The position numbers and the translations under genes were made by a program. From the NCBI GenBank assembly GCA_030765045.1, contig CM060967.1:17998284-18062283 (forward strand): DNA of 64,000 bases, read 5' to 3'. Positions within the stretch are counted from its first letter, which is position 1; the number at the start of each line of letters is the position of its first letter. Source of the stretch: Tenodera sinensis (lineage: Eukaryota; Arthropoda; Insecta; Mantodea; Mantidae). The notes beneath the pieces were generated by a model. The model was not told the origin of the DNA. It saw nothing but the letters and a program-made list of their open reading frames with translations, and searched no databases. Positions 57,490 to 64,000 of this stretch are shown in pieces.

Positions 57490-58830
57490 ACCATTAACAG
57501 TTATTTTATCCTGGGACATAAACTACTTACGATAGTAAGTCACCATTGGGGTAATTGTCTCTGATTTGAGACTGCCTTTGTGGTTTACCAGGAGAAATAC
57601 GAATCAGTTGGAGGATTCAGTGTCATTCTGGAAGGTTGTCACAGTAGCTTAATGGTTATAGCATCCACCTGGTAAGCGGATAGTCTGGTTCAAATCCCAG
57701 GTGTGGCATTGAGTTTTTTCAGTTCTGATGCTACCTCTTAACCTCTTGAGGGATATCGACATCAAATCACGTCCATTTAAAATGGCGGATGAGCGATATG
57801 GGCGTCCTGTGTGTTTAAGCATTTAACCCTTATTTATCCCTTATCCAACTCAACTTATTATAATTTTCCCTTTATGAAACATTTTAGTAAGGTCTATATA
57901 CTTTATTGGCTTACCTTAATATGTTCGTTCTGCAGTGATTTACCTCAAAACAGGGATAAACACACAAGGGTACGTACATCTCCACATTCGCAAATTCCCT
58001 TCTTGCAGCACACGAAACACTTTCGAAATGGGCGGGACTTCTTTGCTGTTGGTGGTATCCTTTTAGGATAATGTTTTCCTTGAAGTCCGAGGGGTGCAGG
58101 GGTTTTGGATTTTCAACCCCCAACGTGGTATTGTTCAATTAGGCTGCGAGTTATTTATAGTCAGTAGTCAAGGTCGGTCATTGTCCTGTGTGGGTTTAGA
58201 GAGCTGTCCAAATCCCCAAACAATTGTATATGGTTATATCCAGTTGGTGCAAAAATACCTTTTTATACCACTTCTCCCTTCAGCTACAAGCAGGAAAGAA
58301 TACGTATGTATTTCAACAAAGAAAGACACAGACTCTACTCAGTTACGAAACTCGCGTAAGCAAAAGTTGTAATGTTGATCTATTCTGATGACTAAGAGAC
58401 CATGCATGCAGTAGCGATTTATTACACAGTATGCTGACGCATAAGGCACACATACAATGGGTGTTTCTTTACTGTATCTTTCCAAGAACTAATATTAGAT
58501 GCGTTCGACAGAGCAAAGTTGACTTTTCACCACAGTGAAACAAAATTGTGCCATTTCAACGTTTTGTAAATACAACTCAACTTTGCTGATGACGTACATT
58601 TATACTGCAAATAATGAGTTTTATACCAGTTTTTGTTTCATTAAAATAACTTAATATTTACACAAAATACAGCTGTGTATATACGAAGCGTATTTAACAA
58701 TTTAAATGCTAGCCATTCTCGGCTCGCGGACGTTTAAATGGCCATCGCTCAAAAGGTTAAACATTACCCACACACGGCTTGTGTGTATAAAAACACCAAC
58801 AGTAAGTTTTTTGGAATAAATAATAGTTAA
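57490..58830 (+). mobile_element. SINE-A, head-to-tail copy split by piggyBac
   Basis: Module X (ATCCTGGGACATAAACTACT ... TTTACCAGGAGAAATACG), the head (GTAGCTTAATGGTTATAGC; GGTTCAAATCCC), GATGCTACCTC-TTAA, then after the insert ACATTACCCACACACGGC and the AATAAATAAT tail at 58830. The only SINE-A copy here with head and tail in the same orientation and no inverted segment of its own. Confidence 0.8.
57742..58756 (-). mobile_element. piggyBac-like element inside SINE-A
   Basis: 1,015 bp between TTAA (57738-57741) and TTAA (58757-58760). The ends CCTCTTGAGGGAT and the complement CCTTTTGAGCGAT match at 11/13. On the minus strand at 57911-58138 PLCVYPCFEVNH, preceded by spaced Cys residues, resembles the Cys-rich C-terminus of piggyBac transposases; the catalytic core is gone. 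Excision to one TTAA restores the SINE-A sequence TACCTC-TTAA-AC. Confidence 0.85.
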
Positions 58831-58914
58831 AAGAATGTTTTTTGCCTATACCATTGCTGACTGTAAATGGGCTGTCTTATCATTGTTATGTCAAAGATAA
58901 ACTTGCATTATTCT

Positions 58915-59548
58915 TATTTATTTATGCCAACAAACTTACTGTTGGTGTTTTTAAACACACAAGCCGTGTGTGGGCAAAGTTTAAGAGGTAGAACTGGAAC
59001 TTAAAAATTCAATGCCACAACTGGGATTTGAACCACAGACCTTCCGCTTGCCGGGCAGACGCTCTAACCACTGAGCTATTGTGACAAACTGCCAGAATGG
59101 CATTCTGGCAGTTTGTCACAATAGCTCAGTGGTTAGAGCGTCTGCCCGGCAAGCGGAAGGTCTGTGGTTCAAATCCCAGTTGTGGCATTGAATTTTTAAG
59201 TTCCAGTTCTACCTCTTAAACTTTGCCCACACACGGCTTGTGTGTTTAAAAACACCAACAGTAAGTTTGTTGGCATAAATAAATAATAATTACCATGTGA
59301 AGGTTATTTAATCCTGGGATATAAAGTACTTACAATAGTAAGTCACCATTGGGGTAATTGTTTCTGATGTGAGACTGCCTTTGTGGTTTACCAGGAGAAA
59401 TAAGAACTGGCTTGAGAATTTAATGCCATTCTGGCAGTTTGTCACAATAGCTCAGTGGTTAGAGCGTCTGCCCGGCAAGCGGAAGGTCTGTGGTTCAAAT
59501 CCCAGTTGTGGCATTGAATTTTTAAGTTCCAGTTCTACCTCTTAAACT
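58915..59548. mobile_element. SINE-A composite (inverted + tandem) with 12-bp TSD
   Basis: TTGCATTATTCT flanks at 58903-58914 and 59549-59560. Order on the plus strand: complemented tail-body-head (58915-59099), centre base 59100, head-body-tail (59101-59286), module X (59290-59420), head and body start ending CTACCTCTTAAAC (59548). The first two units form a palindrome; the second and third are in tandem. Confidence 0.87.
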
Positions 59549-59560
59549 TTGCATTATTCT

Positions 59561-61790
59561 GTTATATAGTTGTGTAAAAAATGACAAAACTCGAAGCGGG
59601 AAGCAATAGTTACTATGAGTTACACCCCAGTTACTGACAAACCTGAGAACTCGTATGCAATTTATGCATAAACATGTCTACCTCTTTGCAATGTTAATGT
59701 ACTTATGTAGTACTGTATTTCATTGCATAATCATTGTACCTTTTAGGTCTTCTTCTTAAGGTAAAAATACAGTGTGACCATAATGCAGAGAATAAATTAT
59801 TTAAAACTAGCTATTGTAACCTCCAGCGACTAGTGTATGATAACGAGAGGAAGAGCAAGTCTGAGTGCATTGAAGCAGAGTCATATTACGCTTTTCGTAG
59901 TTGAAAGGAAAAAAACACTGACAACGCAATGCAAATACCTACTCTAGTAAACACAAAATTAGTCAATATTATTGGGCTACTGAACAACTCCCTAATTTGG
60001 TTAATTCCATTTCTGTAGCTCCGTTACCATTTTGTTCTGTGAATGCAATCGCTCTTAGTATGAAATCTGCTGTTTAAGTCCTGTATTTCCCCAGAATAAG
60101 TACACGTTAGAATAATTTTATTATAGCAGTAAACAGCTGTACACAATTGAAGAGTAAAATGGTTATTGACTTGGTGCGTGCTAACCATACATGCACCAAG
60201 TTTGTATCACTTATTAACATCTTTGAATTCCTGTACTTTAGATACTTAAACCAATCAGATTCATCATTGATAGACTAGCAACCATTTTAGCAGTTGGCAA
60301 ACTGATGGCATCTGAGGCAGTACCTGGTTTGTACCTCGTTGAAGGTGGTGGATGCTCTCCTCGTTGGTGGCTCCAGCTAGTTTCTTACTCGTTAAGCCCT
60401 GAGTTCGATGTCCGTCCCTGGTGAGTGTCACCATTTGGTCGTTAATGGCATGGACCCTGCTCTTTGATAAAAGGAGCGACAATCTCAGGTGGTGGGAAAA
60501 GTAGCAAAAACAATTTGTGGTATTTTACTCAGGAGTAGCATTGCCGAAATTTATTGAATTTGTTTTACAGTCATGGTTATCAGGATTTGAGCATTAGCAT
60601 CCTTGTTAAAACACTGTTTTAACTTGTTCGATATGGTACGGCCCAACATGGTTAATAGGAAACGATATCTCTGCGCACTTTTCTTTTGTTCTCTATTTAG
60701 GCTGGTTTGTTCCACTGTTCACGAACTGCACTAATAAGTGACACACTTCTATGTCACGATAATTACTTTAAATTAATTTGAGCCACTGACTCGACACTTT
60801 CAGACTATGTGTAGATGACAGAACGACAGCAAGGAGACTATCTAAATGTTATCACAATGGCAAGAAGACTGTACAGCAATTAGGTGAAGACTGTACCAAG
60901 AGGACTGTGTGAATTCTCCCATTTCCAATGTATTTAAATGTGCGTCCCTCTTCAATTTACTTTATTCTAATTGGTGGGCTTCCCAGGCGATTTTGTGCAC
61001 CTTGACATTTTAACTCAAATCATTCATTTTCATTGGGGCTTCTACATCCCCTTCTTCAAACTGCCATGTTGAATCAGGGAATTTCACTCATCCTGAGGTG
61101 CTCAAGGACAGCTGCTCACCTTCATTTGGCTCAGCGGTATGTGTGGCAGTATTTAAACATATTTTCTCGTTTCCTTGTTCGGTTATTTCCTAATAGATGC
61201 GATTTGCTTTTATCTTTGTGAGCCTGTGCATTTTATGTTACCTTTTATAGTTACTGGTACTCTTTGGTAACTAGTTAATTGTTGACTCATTTTCGCTTTT
61301 TAGCATGCAGGCATGGGACCTGCACTATTTTTGTTTTCTTGTTTCAATAGGGCGCTAATAACCCTGGCAATTGTGCTCCCTAAACCCCACTGCTACTACT
61401 ACTACTACTACTTGAATCAGGGAATTCCCTGAGTTATATCTAGTGAGGCGCTCCGTCTTACTCTTTCAGTCACGGGAAATTACGGGACAATGAGACAATA
61501 GCAATATACCATACAAGAGAATATAATAGATTTGTGGGCGGAGGGAGAGTTTAACTGCCTTTGCTTTCCCTTATATGTGCACATTTCTAGCCTTCTTAGC
61601 TTCAGGTCCCGGACAGTGTTTTAACATGAACACCTACATTTTACATGTTCAAGACTTTTTAATACCCTTACAATTACAGATGCAATTACAATATGCACAG
61701 AAATCCATATTTATACTTTACTTCATTACGGCTAATCACACTCAGTATTTTACGAGGTTTCCCGGTCTGAAAGTACTATCTCACATCGAC
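59561..61790. other. CSN2 intron 4, mostly unrecognised
   Basis: 59757-59912 repeats 20436-20590. 60264-60482 has a minus-strand frame without known relatives. A short (CTA)n run is at 61390-61410. Confidence 0.4.
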
Positions 61791-61802
61791 AATAAGGAAT
61801 AT

Positions 61803-61912
61803 TATTATTTTATTTATGCTCAGTGGTAGAGCAGCCGCCCGGTAAGTGGAAGGTCTGTGGTTCAAATCCCAGTTGTGGCATTGAATTTTTAAGTTCCAGT
61901 TCTACCTCTTAA
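61803..61912 (+). mobile_element. SINE-A short copy with 12-bp TSD
   Basis: AATAAGGAATAT at 61791-61802 and 61913-61924. Starts TATTATTTTATTTATG (complemented tail only), jumps straight into the head at GCTCAGTGGTAGAGC, keeps box B (GGTTCAAATCCC) and ends CTACCTCTTAA. Confidence 0.88.
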
Positions 61913-62211
61913 AATAAGGAATATATTACAATATCTGTATATTCAGTACTCTCTTCTATGAATCTAAAGTTTGGAGTGGCAACATGTTATTTTTCAATAT
62001 TTCTCAATTAGTGAACACCTGGCATATTATGTGATTATGCAGTGAAATGCCTGTATATAAATTGCTTGTGTATAAAACAAGGTGTGACCATTATGCAACA
62101 GTAACAATTACATGATGGAATACAACATACTTAATTTGGAAAAGTTCATGTCCTAATATATGTATTTAGTTCATGTCCTAAATTCCTAACGTATGTAATT
62201 GTGGTTTACAG

Positions 62212-62386
62212 ACTGATGAAGGGGAGGATGATCTGAAGAAAGGAACACAGTTGTTAGAGATCTATGCTTTGGAGATTCAAATGTACACTGCTCAGAAAAA
62301 TAACAAGAAACTAAAAACACTGTATGAGCAATCTTTGCATATAAAATCTGCCATACCACATCCACTCATCATGGGTGTCATAAGAG
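62212..62386 (+). CDS. CSN2: CSN2 coding exon 5
   Basis: 175 bp, 58 codons plus one base (phase 1), acceptor GGTTTACAG, donor AGAG|GTAAGT. TDEGEDDLKKGTQLLEIYAL, EIQMYTAQKNNKKLKTLYEQ and PHPLIMGVIR are CSN2 signatures. Exons 1-5 give 239 residues of a protein of about 445; the rest, including the PCI/winged-helix domain, lies right of the window. Confidence 0.96.
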
Positions 62387-63540
62387 GTAAGTGTGGTGCG
62401 TTTAAATATTCTGTCAGGCACAATTTAAAGATTACCTTTAACTGAAATGTACTGTCCTTTTTCTACTGTTGTAGACAGCCATGTTCAAAATAATCCATAT
62501 TGTAAGAATATTGTTTTGTGTACTATATTAGTTTATCACAGTAAGACACGAGTTCACAGTTTAATGAACTTGTATGTATGAGGTTACTGATTAATAGAGA
62601 CTGAATCTTCATACAGGAAACAAAAAGTTGCAGGATTTGCCTATAGGAAGTGGGAGGGGTCAGTCTGTCACATGACCACAACAGAGGAGGCAAGGTACAA
62701 TCACATAGGAACATTGTAGATAAAGTTGTTGCATTACATACATTCAACGTTGTTACCATTTGCGCTAAAATATTCGCTCCCAAAATTTTGAACAAGTTCA
62801 GCAATACGTGAATATTTCAATTTTCATGCTGCAGGCATTTTACTGGGTGTGGTTTTAAATAATGGTGGGTTGTAGAGTTTTCGATTCTTTGCAATCTCGG
62901 ACCGTGGTACAGGGTGAAATAACCGTGGACTCAGGATTAAGTCTTTATGAATTATTTTATTTGCATCTTGTTCACAGTATTTTAAATGCTTATCACAATA
63001 GTAACACCTTTTTGTTTGTGGATCGAATTTCTTAACATCGTCACCATATAATGTATGAGTTATTTAGCAATATTTCTTTAAATATATTTTCCATCATTTT
63101 GCGCTTTGCCACGATATGTCGTTTTATTTAATCGCGCACTTCACATTAACGTATTATGGTTAAACAATAATTCACTTAATCATTTCACTTTTGCTATCTT
63201 ATAACGCACACTTATCAAAATGCATCTACCTTTGACCAGTGCTACTGACAAGGACTAATCTTGCCATATTATTTTAGTTATGCACATGTATCCATCCGCA
63301 TTTTAGTAGCTTCCCCTATGGCGTCATTTTCCGTATATTTCCCTAATCCCGAAAATGCTAAGAAAGCGATCTCACTCTAATTTCCTACCATTTTTGGCTT
63401 TATATTTAAAATAACCCTTAAAATTTTATACATTAAATCCAAATATGATAGTTAACAATTATGACACTGATAAACAAACAATATTCCCAACAATTAAAGA
63501 ATGAAGTATCACAAAGTTAATTATAAGCAGAAAATAAATC
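62387..63540. other. CSN2 intron 5, start
   Basis: AT-rich, no recognised feature. Confidence 0.4.
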
Positions 63541-64000
63541 AAATTCAGAATGTACTTAATATATTTTAGGGGCAAACCATATATTCTGTTTCAACTGTGT
63601 GGAACTCGTGAACACATTCAAGAGACACTGCACTGTAGAAGTGTGTTCTGTACTGTCACTGTACTTACGCATGCTGTCCGTTTTACTTTAAAAATTGTTG
63701 AACAAACAGAAAACCGTATAAGGGACACAGTTGAACTCCTAGGCATAATCATAAACAACTATCCTCACATTGATCAAATATATAGAAAATTATCATCAGT
63801 GGTATTCTTGCTTGCAAATTTAAAATGAGTATTGTCACAAAATTTTGTTCTAATGGCTTATTTCTCATTTTTTCACAGTGTTTTTAGATATGGACTTGTA
63901 CTATGGGGTAGTAATCCAAGGATAGCTGACATTTTAAAAATTCAAAAAAAGATTATTAGAATATTGACAAACTCAAACAATGTAGAACATTGTAAACCAT
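63541..64000 (+). mobile_element. LINE reverse-transcriptase C-terminal fragment, runs off window
   Basis: One frame includes LLGIIINNYPHIDQIYRKLS, VVFLLANLK, a TGA at 63826-63828, then in the same frame VLSQNFVLMAYFSFFHSVFR, YGLVLWGSNPRIADILKIQK and KIIRILTNSN. This is the thumb/connection region after the RT palm of Jockey/CR1-group LINEs. It is not the same family as the CR1-like element at 1-4.7 kb, whose equivalent reads QYGIEVWGNSS. Confidence 0.78.

Overview
The window is nuclear DNA of a large-genome insect. Three conserved genes with GT-AG introns occupy well under 3% of it, and most of the rest is transposon debris at several levels of nesting. The proteins are animal-type, with an insect-like detail in CSN2, and the repeat load suggests a polyneopteran (cockroach, termite or stick-insect grade). 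The species cannot be proved from this sequence alone.

Layout. 1-5150: an 854-bp microsatellite that serves as the 3' tail of a CR1-like non-LTR retrotransposon on the minus strand (intact endonuclease-RT ORF2, 5'-truncated SGNH-esterase ORF1), then a small LINE fragment with a 14-bp target-site duplication. 6234-12056: the last two coding exons of the X11/Mint (APBA) adaptor gene on the plus strand, whose 5.6-kb intron holds a SINE, a dead hAT transposon and a second SINE. 12057-35651: about 23 kb without a host gene, holding two Penelope-like relics (one split by a hAT MITE, one by a SINE), many copies of an unclassified ~0.85-kb repeat (called R1 here), several SINEs and a 59-bp mini-retroposon. 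35652-36107: Ubc13/UBE2N (bendless), minus strand, coding region without introns. 36565-62386: the first five coding exons of CSN2 (COP9 signalosome subunit 2), plus strand, diverging from Ubc13 across 457 bp. The gene runs off the right edge. Its introns hold more R1 copies, a three-level nest (R1, LINE, tRNA-type SINE), a piggyBac-like element inside a Tc1/mariner-like element, and a piggyBac-like element inside a SINE. 63541-64000: a LINE reverse-transcriptase fragment inside CSN2 intron 5.

Gene relationships. Ubc13 (K63-linked ubiquitin chains) and CSN2 (cullin deneddylation complex) are both ubiquitin-pathway genes and may share a bidirectional promoter. X11/Mint is unrelated to them and ends 23.6 kb away.

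Most unusual signals. (1) Two 59-bp inserts, 57/59 identical with identical ends, each with a perfect 12-bp target-site duplication. (2) A tRNA-headed SINE family (SINE-A) whose TSD-flanked copies all start at a T-rich complement of an A-rich tail and end at TACCTCTYAA, so the pol III head lies antisense to the apparent tail; one copy is a ~186-bp-arm palindrome. (3) A rearranged LINE-derived unit with the same inverted junction at two loci 49 kb apart. All coordinates come from reading the sequence by eye; edges of decayed repeats are approximate.
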